In this document: positions 53,701-60,540 of the stretch, piece by piece
Numbering within the stretch: the first letter of the stretch is position 1
Layout: each line of letters begins with the position of its first letter
Assembly (NCBI RefSeq): GCF_910592395.1
Contig: NC_088310.1
Coordinates: forward strand, 24,757,491-24,821,490
Reading direction: 5' to 3'
From: Lineus longissimus
Lineage: Eukaryota; Nemertea; Pilidiophora; Heteronemertea; Lineidae
Length of the DNA stretch: 64,000 bases
Program-made: the position numbers and the translations under genes
Notes under the pieces: model-generated
Seen by the model: only the letters and a program-made list of their open reading frames with translations
What the model was told of the DNA's origin: nothing
Database searches by the model: none

Positions 53701-56700
53701 TCACAACGCAGACACAGATATGGCCGAAATTGCATGTTTTGTGTTTTTCGTGTTGTGGCAATCCAAAGGTCGTGAGTTCAAACCCCGGTCAGGACGGCCA
53801 AAAATATTTTTTTATTTTATTATTTTTTATCTTTTCCCTTTTGTCTTTTCTGACTTGTATCTTACATTTTCTTGATTTTTGGCTCACCGTAGGGGAGTCT
53901 TATGTAATACCGCAGTGTCCGTCGTCGTATCCTATTTAAAAAACAGTGGCACGTTTCTTAACCGCTAGGGCTATGAACTTAAAACTTTGTACACAGCACC
54001 CCCTAGGTCAGGTGACCTCTGACACTAAATTTCGGTCTGATCTGATTCTCAACTTGGCCACCAGGGGGCCAAATGTCGATATCTAAAAAGTGTGATATCT
54101 CGCTTATTAGTGACTTGTTTTCGATGAAACTTGTGTTGTAGGTACTCATAGCAAATATACATCTTATATCATACGGGTTTTTAATTTGACCTACTTTTCA
54201 AGTTCACAGAGGTCATATGGCGTAAATTGGCCGTTAGAGTGTAAACTATAGCACGTTTCTTAACCACTAAAGCTATGAACTTGAAACTTGGTACATATAA
54301 CCCCCTATATCACATAGCCTCTGGTGCTGAATTTCAGTTTGATCTGATTCTCAACTTTGCCACCAGGGGGCCAAAAGTGGATATCTAAAAAGTGTGATAT
54401 ATCGCTTATAAGTGACTTGTTTTCGATAAAATTTTTATGGTAGGTACTCTTAGGAAGAATACATCACATGTCTTACGGGTTTTCAATTTGACCTACTTTT
54501 CAAGGTCACAGAGGTCATATGGCGTAAATTGGCCGTTGGAGTGTAAACTATGGCACGTTTCTTAACCAGTAAAGCTATGAACTTGAAACTTGGTGCATAT
54601 AACCCCCTACATCAGATAACCTTTGATGCCGAATTTTGGCCTGATCTGATTCTTTATTCGGCCACCAGGGGGCCATAATGGAAAAAGGAAGAAGTGCAAT
54701 ATCTTGCTTATTTGAGTGAATTGTTTTCGATAAAATTTTTATGGCAGGGACTTCTAGCAAGGATACACCACGTCCTACGATTTTTGGATTTGACCTCCTT
54801 TTCTAGGTCACAGAGGTCAAATGGCGTAAATTGGCCATTAGAGTGTAACTATGGCACGTTTCTTAACTGCTGAAGCTATGAACTTGAAAGTTGGTACATG
54901 TAACCCCCTACATCAGATAATCTCTGACACCAAATTTTGGCCTCATCTGATTCTTGATTTGGCCACCAGGGGGTCAAAACTGAAAAAGTAGGACATGCAA
55001 TATCTTGCTTATTAATGACTTTTTTTCGATGAATTTTTTATTGCAGGGACTCTTAGCAATCACACGATATTGATCTTGTTGATGTCATAGACAATTATTG
55101 GTTGGATCATAAACTTATATATACTGCCCTGTCTTATTACTTGACATCAATACACATCTAAAAAAAGTCTTCATGCCTGATTGTGTTCACCATATTCACC
55201 TCTAAACTAAGCATGATCCTGCCTACTAAAAGATGTATACGGTGAGCACAATGGCCCCTGGCCGTTTCATTTATGATCCTTCTACTTTGGTTGCATTTCA
55301 AATAAAATTGTGTCCCTCGGTAGTAAGATACAATGAAGTGGTCGAAGGAGATGGAACTGCTCAATGAACTAAGGCTTTAATTAGTTACTACAGAGGCTAG
55401 ATTGTATCACTTTTGTCATTCTTGACAAACAAAGCTTGGAAATTACAATGCCCTCCATACTCAGAAGTATTACATGTTAACATGGTTGAGGTGAAAAATC
55501 CATGATTCTTGCAAATGGGGTCTTATTGGATTACACTTTGTCAGAGTCGGTTGTCTCTATCTGCCTAAAGCATTTCGTAAGTCTCAACTTTCAATTTGTG
55601 CCTCTAAGGGGCTGGCAGGCCTGGCAGACTTCCTGACGGATGGGTTCCCCTTTCGCCAACGCTAATTGCCTTGATTACATTAGCATCAGATTTGAATCTG
55701 TCAAGCTGATGTTCTTATGCCTCATCAGGGATGTTGCGTGTTAAGTTGGAAGTGGGAACGCTGGTTTTGTTTAAGGCTACAGAATCAGGCAGAGATCTTT
55801 GAGATTATTCCAGCTGATAGGCCAATTTAGAAACCTACTGCTGTTGCATACAAAAGTATGCCACTGCAACGTTTGCAGCTGAATGTATCAAGTTAGGCAA
55901 AGCAACAAACACTTTTATTTGTATCAGTCGGGTAAATGTAGGAATGGTTCTATAAAACAAGTTTCTTTACGAGCTCATGTTCGATTTAAATTTCTTAAAG
56001 GAGGTTCCACCACCGAGCTCAACTGAAATTGAGACACCAAGTCTAGCGCAGGTAACCACCTTCTGGCCACACATACCTCTTATTACTAACTGTTACACTT
56101 CACTGGATGTAGCTCCAACTATTTGGTCTCTATGCTTGGTGGTATGAAAGACTATTTGCTTTAAAACCTCCATATTCTGCAAGCTTTATCTTTCTTGCTT
56201 TTTCTGTTGCTCCTGTATGTACCAAATAGTATACTATTGTCTTCACGTGATTTTAAACATTGCCCAACAGTTTCAAATCTAATTCAAGGTTTCCCATCAC
56301 ATCACACTTCACCCTGTAAACAACTTCAAAGACAGTTGTTTTGCACATTGTGTCCTGTTACAAAAAAAAACTTGATTCAAGACCTTTCTTTGTTGAACAC
56401 TCCTTGGCCAGTATTCAAGGGAATTTCAAACATGAATTTATCAAAAAGTTTGATGATGCCCTAATGCTCGATGGAGCAGACATTAGAAGTGTACAATGGG
56501 ATTCAAGTGGTGTGGTCCGTTTTGAAAGTCGATTCATATTGATTCAAGCTTGTGGTCTGCTGGGGTCGTCTGCTACTAGATGCACGCAAGCTGAATAAAT
56601 TGCACCTCTTGTTCTAGGTTCAGCGTGCTGCCATCTAACCATTTTTTGTTGCACGAGAGGGGTTGTTAAGGTCTGGGTTGAACAAGCACTATGCTAAGGC

Positions 56701-57887
56701 TTGCCTGGTAATCTCTTCGAGTAGGTCAGTGAGATTTCAAGCAACAACCAAGTGCATGAGTTGACCTTTGGCTGACCCTTTGGTCATACCTTTATCCTTG
56801 AATAGATTCAATACCAATGAAATATTTCCTCAAGCCTAAACCTCATTTGTGTATTTCCTTCAGACAACCCCGAGACAAGATGGTGCGACAGACGACATCA
56901 TATTTTCTGGTAACGGTTCCGGATGTCGAAGTGATGATGAAGATGACTGTCCTATGGGTTCCTCTGGTGACAACATCATCACACCGGTTATAAAGATACA
57001 TACCACTCCAGCGCCACCTACAACAACGTAAGTCACCATTTTTTGGTCATAGACCACCAGTTTTTGTTTGGGAAAGTTGACGTGTACAACCATATAGAAC
57101 ACTTTGTTTTATAAGTCAGTTTTTGACTGGCTAGTTCCCTGGAGATGGAAGAGTACATGTAGGAATGACACCAGGAACTTGAGAAAATGACTAATCTATA
57201 ATTGTGGTTGACTATTATTGTCGCATGTTTCACTTCAGGGTACCTACAACAACGTCAACAACAACGCTTCCAACAACGACTCCCGGTAAGATTGAAGGAG
57301 GATCGGGTATGGCACCATGTGACGATGACGATACGGAATGTGACGGATCGGGTGACGGAGAAGTTATCGTGGACGCAACACCAAAATCAAATAATGAGGA
57401 TATTTACATTCATGGGAAGAGTACGCAGTCGCCCTCTATGGAGAGAGGAACACAAGACAGTTTAGTTATAACTGTTAATATGACTGAGACTCCGCCCAGG
57501 AGGAATTTTGACGATTCTTCTAAAAGACCTGGTCAAGAATCGCATGATTCTAGGGGTGGTAACGTAACACCGATTAACGTTGTAACGCCCTCTGTAGGTG
57601 CAAATTTAAATCAAGAAAGTAGCGGATTCAATATTGCGTCTTTCTTTACATTACCAGTTATCATAGGTATAGCCGTCGGCGGACTACTTCTTTTACTAAT
57701 TATCATATATATAATATATAAGTGTAAAGGTAGGGACGAAGGTTCGTACAAAATAGACGAAAGTAAAAATTATCGAATAGAAAGTAAACCACTAAAAAGT
57801 GACCCGCATATTAATGGTGGACTAAAAGCTGGAGTAGCACCGGCGAAACCACATAAGAAGAAAGATGTTAAAGAATGGTATGTGTGA
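26618..57887 (+). CDS. nrxn: Neurexin gene, 3' part (EGF3 to stop), nine exons
   Basis: This is the spliced 3' part of a neurexin, a presynaptic adhesion receptor that binds neuroligins, LRRTMs and cerebellins through LNS6. Exons are 26618-26737, 31311-31486, 31788-31959, 44913-44951 (alternative), 49074-49208, 51428-51545, 52626-52719, 56864-57027 and 57239-57887. Every junction is GT-AG and the phases chain without a break. Domain order is EGF, LNS6, Thr/Pro stalk with cysteine loops, transmembrane helix, and a tail of about 54 residues ending EWYV. The readable part is 554 residues with the 39-nt cassette and 541 without it. Upstream alpha-neurexin exons (LNS1-5, EGF1-2) were not recognised in the window and probably lie before it. 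Recognition rests on remembered vertebrate neurexin sequence: the match is close in EGF3, LNS6 and RDEGSY, and looser in the stalk. The fine exon split after splice site 4 differs from vertebrates, where one exon covers this stretch. Confidence 0.95.
27329..27585. repeat. Palindromic satellite based on AGATATATCT / AGATATCTTC
   Basis: About 255 bases consist almost entirely of interleaved GAAGATATCTTC and AGATATATCT units, each nearly its own reverse complement. The stretch can pair with itself in many registers. The unit order is irregular rather than a fixed period. Confidence 0.9.
27586..27633. repeat. Near-perfect hairpin, 22-24 bp arms with 2-base loop
   Basis: ATGTTCCACGCGTGAATTTG followed by ACTC pairs with GAGTCAAATTCACG followed by TGGAACAT around a central AG. 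Only one CG step is unmatched. It directly abuts the palindromic satellite. Confidence 0.9.
28530..28615 (-). repeat. Dispersed repeat family R, reverse fragment
   Basis: Read on the minus strand it gives TACAGTGGAACCCCAGTATC, then ACGACCACTCATGGGACCG, the 5' end of family R. The AT-rich 3' part is absent. Confidence 0.75.
29145..29280. mobile_element. Small inverted-repeat element with 12-bp perfect arms
   Basis: GCGCTGTCTAAA (29145-29156) and TTTAGACAGCGC (29269-29280) are perfect complements around 112 bases of unusually CpG-containing sequence. The interior happens to be open in one frame. A non-autonomous DNA transposon is one reading; no target duplication was identified. Confidence 0.35.
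31004..31113. repeat. Imperfect inverted repeat about 200 bp before the LNS6 exon
   Basis: The left arm (31004-31033, TGCAATTACAGTCCCAGTAC then AATTAT) pairs with the right arm (31083-31113, ATAATTGTACTGGGG then CTATAAATTGCA), leaving a 49-base loop. The central CCAGTACAATTAT is perfect. Confidence 0.75.
31311..31486 (+). CDS. nrxn: Neurexin exon: first half of LNS6 (laminin G domain)
   Basis: This 176-nt exon (phase 1 in, 0 out) starts the last LNS domain. After the junction proline it reads [16 protein letters not shown], then [20 protein letters not shown] and DDYIEMEL. In NRXN1 the same place has [26 protein letters not shown] and GDYLELHI. LNS6 is the ligand-binding face of both alpha- and beta-neurexins. 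In vertebrates this is the exon to which the beta-specific leader exon splices, so its phase-1 acceptor matters for short isoforms. The acceptor is tcttctctttgcag and the donor GTAAGT. The following intron is only 301 bases. Confidence 0.96.
31487..31787 (+). other. nrxn: Short intron within LNS6
   Basis: 301 bases, GTAAGT to TTTGAAG. Nothing else is seen. Its small size contrasts with the multi-kilobase introns around it. Confidence 0.9.
31788..31959 (+). CDS. nrxn: Neurexin exon: central LNS6, ends at splice site 4
   Basis: This 172-nt exon (phase 0 in, 1 out) continues LNS6: [20 protein letters not shown], then [20 protein letters not shown] and [12 protein letters not shown]. NDGKYHVxRFTR and NATxQVD are near-identical to vertebrate LNS6. 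The Asn-Ala-Thr sequon (codons from 31908) is the conserved N-glycosylation site of this domain. The exon stops after the equivalent of VIERYPAG, which is where vertebrate splice site 4 inserts its 30 residues. The donor GTCAGT is weaker than those of the neighbouring exons, as expected if splicing here is regulated. The acceptor is ttcttgtttgaag, AAG rather than CAG. Confidence 0.95.
33293..33540 (+). repeat. Dispersed repeat family R
   Basis: TACAGTGGAACCATGGTAAC starts the copy. ACTCATGGGACCGAGGTTGA and the AT-rich 3' part follow, with an expanded G run near 33476. Confidence 0.8.
34051..34069. repeat. (TCA)6 microsatellite
   Basis: Six TCA units with one extra base. Confidence 0.9.
34173..34188. 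repeat. G16 homopolymer
   Basis: Sixteen consecutive G bases within a G-rich context. Its length should be treated as uncertain because homopolymers are error-prone in assemblies. Confidence 0.85.
35451..35917. mobile_element. PIF/Harbinger-like MITE, 467 bp
   Basis: The ends TGGTGTGTTCACACTGG and CCAGTGTGACCACGGCA are complementary at 14 of 17 positions. They are flanked by TTA on both sides (35448-35450 and 35918-35920), the 3-bp target duplication typical of PIF/Harbinger. The interior is rich in AATTCGAATT-type palindromes and CpG, and has no transposase. It is non-autonomous. Confidence 0.75.
37656..38040. repeat. Degenerate repeat, three 70-bp units
   Basis: Units at about 37656-37725, 37874-37940 and 37969-38039 share TGGAATATGGTCAGG, GGTTCCTG, GCTGGTGATGTG and CAAGTGTTGGC. 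Spacing is irregular. Confidence 0.65.
42125..42379 (+). repeat. Dispersed repeat family R
   Basis: It starts TACAGTGGAACCCCGGTAAC, keeps ACTCATGGGACTGAGGTTGA, and ends in AATATTTGGGCTTG. It is a nearly full-length single copy. Confidence 0.82.
44913..44951 (+). CDS. nrxn: Neurexin candidate splice-site-4 cassette exon (39 nt)
   Basis: This is a 39-nt exon, phase 1-1, with a pyrimidine-rich acceptor (ttctgttttccag) and donor GTAAAA, lying alone inside a 17-kb interval between the two LNS6 halves. It would insert 13 residues, read across the junction as [13 protein letters not shown], immediately before GRQLNIF of the next exon. The vertebrate SS4 insert ends DEWLLDK before GRQLTIF, so WLLDD and the position both match. 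In vertebrates SS4 use switches partner choice (neuroligin and LRRTM against cerebellin-GluD). It was found only by position, phase and this short match. Skipping leaves the frame intact. RNA evidence is lacking. Confidence 0.75.
44952..49073 (+). other. nrxn: Intron after the splice-site-4 exon
   Basis: 4122 bases with no exon-like sequence recognised. A 20-bp perfect palindrome at 48674-48693 is the only feature that stood out. Confidence 0.8.
48674..48693. repeat. Perfect 20-bp palindrome
   Basis: TGCATCTACATGTAGATGCA is its own reverse complement. TACATGTA cores are common throughout this window, so it may be an extension of a frequent genomic motif. Confidence 0.85.
49074..49208 (+). 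CDS. nrxn: Neurexin exon: LNS6 after splice site 4, with basic insert
   Basis: This 135-nt exon (phase 1-1) reads [18 protein letters not shown] at its start and QPFSGTIAG at its end; NRXN1 has GRQLTIFNSQATIIIGGK and QPFQGQLSG. Between these conserved strands there are 21 residues from GG to PF, against five in NRXN1. The extra stretch is very basic (nine Lys/Arg), with RRKKR at 49148-49162. The acceptor is tttgttccag; the donor GTTTGT is weak, but the phase and the protein both require this end. An internal GGTAAAC at 49116 would shift the frame and is not used as a donor here. The insertion should form a long surface loop close to the splice-site-4 region. Confidence 0.92.
49209..51427 (+). 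other. nrxn: Intron within late LNS6
   Basis: 2219 bases, from a weak GTTTGT donor to CTTGTTTCAG. It contains one family R copy and nothing else recognisable. Confidence 0.85.
50468..50600 (+). repeat. Dispersed repeat family R, 5' part
   Basis: TACAGTGGAACCCCGGTAAC, ACTCATGGGACCGAGGTTAA and GGTGGTCGCGTTAG are present. The copy stops before the AT-rich tandem part. Confidence 0.82.
51428..51545 (+). CDS. nrxn: Neurexin exon: end of LNS6 and start of stalk
   Basis: This 118-nt exon (phase 1 in, 2 out) reads [20 protein letters not shown], then [18 protein letters not shown]. It matches LYYNGLKVLNMAAENDANI and AIVGNVRLVGEVPS at the end of vertebrate LNS6. The final strand closes the domain, and the protein then enters the Ser/Thr/Pro stalk. 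The acceptor is cttgtttcag and the donor GTAAGT. The last codon is completed as Asn by the next exon, creating an N-V-T sequon at the start of the stalk. Confidence 0.94.
51546..52625 (+). other. nrxn: Intron between LNS6 and stalk
   Basis: 1080 bases. Apart from a small CTCCTC tandem repeat, nothing is seen in it. Confidence 0.85.
52244..52347. repeat. Tandem repeat CTCCTCCTTTAAGATGGGTC, about three units
   Basis: CTCCTC, AAGATGGGTC and TCTACTC recur three times within 104 bases, with an interruption after the first unit. Confidence 0.8.
52626..52719 (+). CDS. nrxn: Neurexin exon: Thr/Pro-rich stalk
   Basis: This 94-nt exon (phase 2 in, 0 out) reads [18 protein letters not shown] then [13 protein letters not shown]. 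It is rich in Thr and Pro, as expected for the O-glycosylated juxtamembrane stalk. [10 protein letters not shown] resembles TATAMQSEMS in the vertebrate stalk, which supports the frame. The acceptor is tttctctttcag and the donor GTAAAA. The same DNA also reads openly in another frame, but that frame does not fit the phase left by the preceding exon. Confidence 0.88.
53074..53116. repeat. GTC/CGTC microsatellite
   Basis: An imperfect run of GTC and CGTC units at the start of the first element. The second element has a much shorter version. Confidence 0.85.
53374..54819. promoter_or_regulatory. Five AGGTCA direct repeats (DR3-type) within the repeat units
   Basis: AGGTCA-CAG-AGGTCA occurs at 53388-53402, 53689-53703, 54503-54517 and 54805-54819, and with one change (AGTTCA) at 54201-54215. 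Most are preceded by TGACCTAC, and several by TCA, giving the extended half-site TCAAGGTCA. The geometry fits nuclear-receptor response elements. Function is inferred from the motif only. Confidence 0.4.
53755..53810 (+). repeat. tRNA-like box B at the end of the first element
   Basis: AAAGGTCGTGAGTTCAAACC then CCGGTCAGGACGG looks like the 3' half of a tRNA (T-arm), followed by a T-rich tail. No box A precedes it at the right distance, so it is a remnant rather than a gene. Confidence 0.45.
53881..55063 (+). repeat. GGCTCACCGTAGGGGAGTC element, second copy
   Basis: It restarts with the same 20 bases as the first copy and carries four units of about 300 bp. The last units are progressively diverged (CAATATCTTGCTTAT for GATATCTCGCTTATT). 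The tail seen in the first copy is absent. Confidence 0.88.
56864..57027 (+). CDS. nrxn: Neurexin exon: stalk with first acidic cysteine loop
   Basis: This 164-nt exon (phase 0 in, 2 out) contains [20 protein letters not shown] then [11 protein letters not shown], followed by a Thr/Pro run ([10 protein letters not shown]). NRXN1 has TTDDILVASAECPSDDED then PCEPSSGG at this place, so the cysteine loop (codons 56924-56950) and the SSG that follows are conserved. In vertebrate neurexins a Ser-Gly in this region carries heparan sulfate; SSGD here is the positional equivalent. The acceptor is gtatttccttcag and the donor GTAAGT. The intron to the last exon is only 211 bases. Confidence 0.93.
57028..57238 (+). 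other. nrxn: Last intron, 211 bases
   Basis: Runs from GTAAGT to CACTTCAG. No other feature is seen. Confidence 0.92.
57239..57887 (+). CDS. nrxn: Neurexin terminal exon: second cysteine loop, transmembrane helix, tail
   Basis: The exon encodes 215 complete residues and a TGA stop at 57885-57887. Order: Thr-rich run ([15 protein letters not shown]); a second acidic cysteine loop PCDDDDTEC (57318-57341) followed by DGSGDGE; a hydrophilic stretch of about 110 residues with an N-M-T sequon; a transmembrane helix [20 protein letters not shown] (from 57651); and a tail. The tail opens with [18 protein letters not shown], matching RDEGSYHVDESRNY of vertebrates (protein 4.1/CASK-complex region), and ends [14 protein letters not shown] is a PDZ ligand of the EYYV type that binds CASK and Mint. 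The acceptor is gtttcacttcag. An ATG in the intron at 57204 is in frame, but the splice phase makes it irrelevant. Confidence 0.96.
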
Positions 57888-59033
57888 TGTGTTCATGTGT
57901 GTACTTTGGTGCTCAAATTCTACCTGAAGTGAACCAAGATATTCTAGAATTGGAATTTCCAGGATTGGCCGATACAGAAATATTGGAAGGACTTGGATGT
58001 GTTATGGAAATTCATGAGTTCTTTAAAAAGTGGATGTGTTGTCTTAAGGCCACGAAACGGTTTCGTTCTTGAGCGAAGTGATCACCAATTACGTTCATTG
58101 AATTCTAATATCTGAGTTTGTGAGTGTATGGCGATAATGTGTTCTTCATATCCTCTTAAGTCGAACGGTATGGGATCCGGTTGACCGACATCCGGCGGTG
58201 CCAAACTGCATGGTACTTGTAACCACCTGAAGGAGATTATTAGGAATAAGACTGGGAAGTTTAAGCTGCTGCTGAGGTGTGCTAGGTTTGAGCAGAAAAG
58301 AGGCCAGGTCTTTCCATGACCCAAGGTGTGGCGCCAACTCTAAAAGCACTGAGGGCAGGCTGGGTAGATTACTGCACCACCTGGTGATCTTCCTCAAGTT
58401 ACCTAAATATTGAATTGGAGACAATGAACATGTCCAAAAAATCTAACAGTTGTTTATGTATGATGATCAATTCCAGATAATTGCGTTGTAGCATTTTTTC
58501 GCTCTCAGTGCTGTATAGAGTTGCCTAGTACATGAAGTGCTACGTTCCAAGCCATTGGCGGGTGACACTGGGTCATGGGATACTGCATCATGTCACACTG
58601 CATCGGAGGACGCTGCGCCATGATTCTGGCCAACGGAATACAGAATCAAAACTTCATCAAATCAAACGAAAATGCTCAGGATAATGATCGTCACTGTTGT
58701 AGCAGATTTTGACCAGTCCATTGTTGATTCATCAGGATTATCATTCCCAAAACTACACAGAGGTGGCGTTAAAGAATTAGCTTGTGATATCGCCACGAAT
58801 AGTACTCACTGTTGTTGTGGTGTATGTGAGAAACGTCTTCTGGTGTTTGTTGCTAATGCGCTTATAAGCTTTGTTACTATTGATTCGCTTGCACTCGTAC
58901 CAGTAGGTCCCCCTATTGGTGGTTTCAAGTTGCAGAATATGATCTTACTATTTTAACGCTAAAAGGACAGCATGGTGCACAACAAAAAATCTACAAGTTT
59001 AACTGCTAAATTGGACATGGGAATACACTTGCC

Positions 59034-59170
59034 GGAAATCTCAATTAAATGGATATTGCATTATTTCATATCTTTGCAGGACATCTCAATAATGAACCCA
59101 AATGTATATTGCATTACATGTATTGCTTAATTGCAAGACATCTCAATCATGAACTGAATGGATATTACAA
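59034..59170. repeat. Degenerate tandem repeat, about 50 bp
   Basis: GACATCTCAATNATGAAC, ATGGATATTGCATTA and TAATTGCA recur two to three times with changes. Confidence 0.6.
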
Positions 59171-59849
59171 GTAAAAAGTTGTCTAAGGGCAACACAAGTC
59201 AAAAGACTTCGAAACTTAATTCTTCAAACGCTAACACTACAGTGCATGAATCTACTACACAGGGTTTTGAAATATGGTCTATCACCTGTTGTATTTTAAA
59301 TGTTTCAGAAGTTTGTGATGCAAGAATCTTTTTCTTAAATGTGTTGCAAGAAGAATATGGAGAGATGTCTTGTATTTCATCCTTGATATTACGTCTACCT
59401 TGACACTATTTTCAGTTGGATTTCCCTTCATGTTCAGAACAAAGCACCTTTTGCGAAAAAATCTCATTTTCCTAAGTTAAGCCATATGGATTCTAACTTA
59501 AATGGATATTATGTGAAAGGCTGTTAAAATACCAATGAACTTTTTGTGCACTCCTCATCTTGGAGTTGCTTCTCCGAATCATCATTTGTGCTTCTTGAAT
59601 GAACGCTCCATGCCGTCATCCTGTTTACAACAGGTTTAAAACTATGGCAGGGTGATATGAAGTAGTGGTTCTCATCTATGTCCTAATGACAGACGTGTTT
59701 TACTTACTTACAGTATATTTTAAGGTTTACATGGCGAATATTTGAAAGTATGCTGGCTTCTGGCACTGGACTGACTGGGCCTATGTTATTACTTCCTCAA
59801 AAGCATTAATTTTAACTTGAAAGATACGTATTTACTTTAAATCGATGGT

Positions 59850-59855
59850 AATAAA
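59850..59855 (+). terminator. nrxn: Candidate polyadenylation signal AATAAA
   Basis: AATAAA about 1.96 kb after the stop. Further AATAAA hexamers occur near 62150 and 62708, so this choice is not firm. Confidence 0.25.
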
Positions 59856-60300
59856 AAATGCTTTAGTCAAACCAGATGACACGATATGCCCAATTCCTGA
59901 GGACTGGCCCTGACTGTTGCCTACTTTTAGTCAAATTTAACTCAAGCATTCAACCATCACAAAATCGGCCAAAGGTTGGGATTTAGATTTGAATTTGTTA
60001 TTGTAGTGTTTGTAAACCTTGCCCAATGTAACCTGGTGTGGCTTGGAAAATGGACCAAATAACACTTGAACTCATTCTGCTGCTATTTTTCCCTTTTGCC
60101 TTCAATGCCTCATTTAGCTTGACATAGGTGACAGAAAAATTATTCGATTTTGATAATCGTAAGACTTTGACAAAGTGTTCTTATTCTTCCAATTTGAAAA
60201 TATCAAGCAACACAACTTCCAAATGGTTCGCATTAACATCTTTATATCTAGGACTGTCCCTGCCAAAAGCCACTCTAACCACTGCTATACCACAATCATC

Positions 60301-60540
60301 CTCGGTGGAGAATCTGCTCCCCAGCTGGCCGAGAATTAGATGGGCCTTCCAACTTTTTAAGCTGCCCTGTCCTCAGAGAGGGGAAAGTTGGAATGATTGA
60401 AACACCTTGTTGGTTGCTGTTCTTCCCAGGCCTCTATTAGGCACTACCCAGGGCTGGCTGATGGTAAGTTGGAAGGCCCGCCTGCCTTGAGTACACAGTG
60501 AGTTTCGGTCAGTTGCAGGGGAGCTGATTCTCCACGGTGT
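60301..60540. repeat. Inverted repeat with GGGCCTTCCAACTT arms
   Basis: GTGGAGAATCTGCTCCCC (60305-60322) and GGGCCTTCCAACTT (60342-60355) recur in reverse order and orientation as AAGTTGGAAGGCCC (60466-60479) and GGGGAGCTGATTCTCCACGG (60518-60537). The inner arm is perfect; the outer has one mismatch. Confidence 0.8.

Larger units (their letters stand above)
53039..53810 (+). repeat. GGCTCACCGTAGGGGAGTC element, first copy
   Basis: It starts GGCTCACCGTAGGGGAGTCT, then a GTC-rich microsatellite (53074-53116), then two roughly 300-bp units each with CACGTTTCTTAACCGC or its like, GCCACCAGGGGG, TAAAAAGTGTGATATCTCGC and GGTCACAGAGGTCA. It ends in a tRNA-like box B and T-rich tail. Confidence 0.88.
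52720..56863 (+). other. nrxn: Intron inside the stalk, filled with a long tandem repeat
   Basis: 4144 bases, about half occupied by the 53039-55063 repeat. The remainder (55064-56863) shows no exon-like sequence. Confidence 0.85.
57888..59870 (+). other. nrxn: Probable neurexin 3'UTR
   Basis: The sequence follows the TGA stop without a further coding exon. ORFs at 58672-58956 and elsewhere have no recognisable domain. The first AATAAA seen is at 59850-59855, with ATTAAA at 59044-59049. The true end is unknown. Confidence 0.45.

Noticed and set aside
57204-57238. ATG at 57204 opening the 227-codon frame of the last exon
   Set aside because: The bases lie in the intron before a good acceptor at 57237-57238, and the phase from the previous exon fits exactly.
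58672-58956. 94-codon ORF downstream of the neurexin stop
   Set aside because: No domain, no context, and it lies in the expected 3'UTR.
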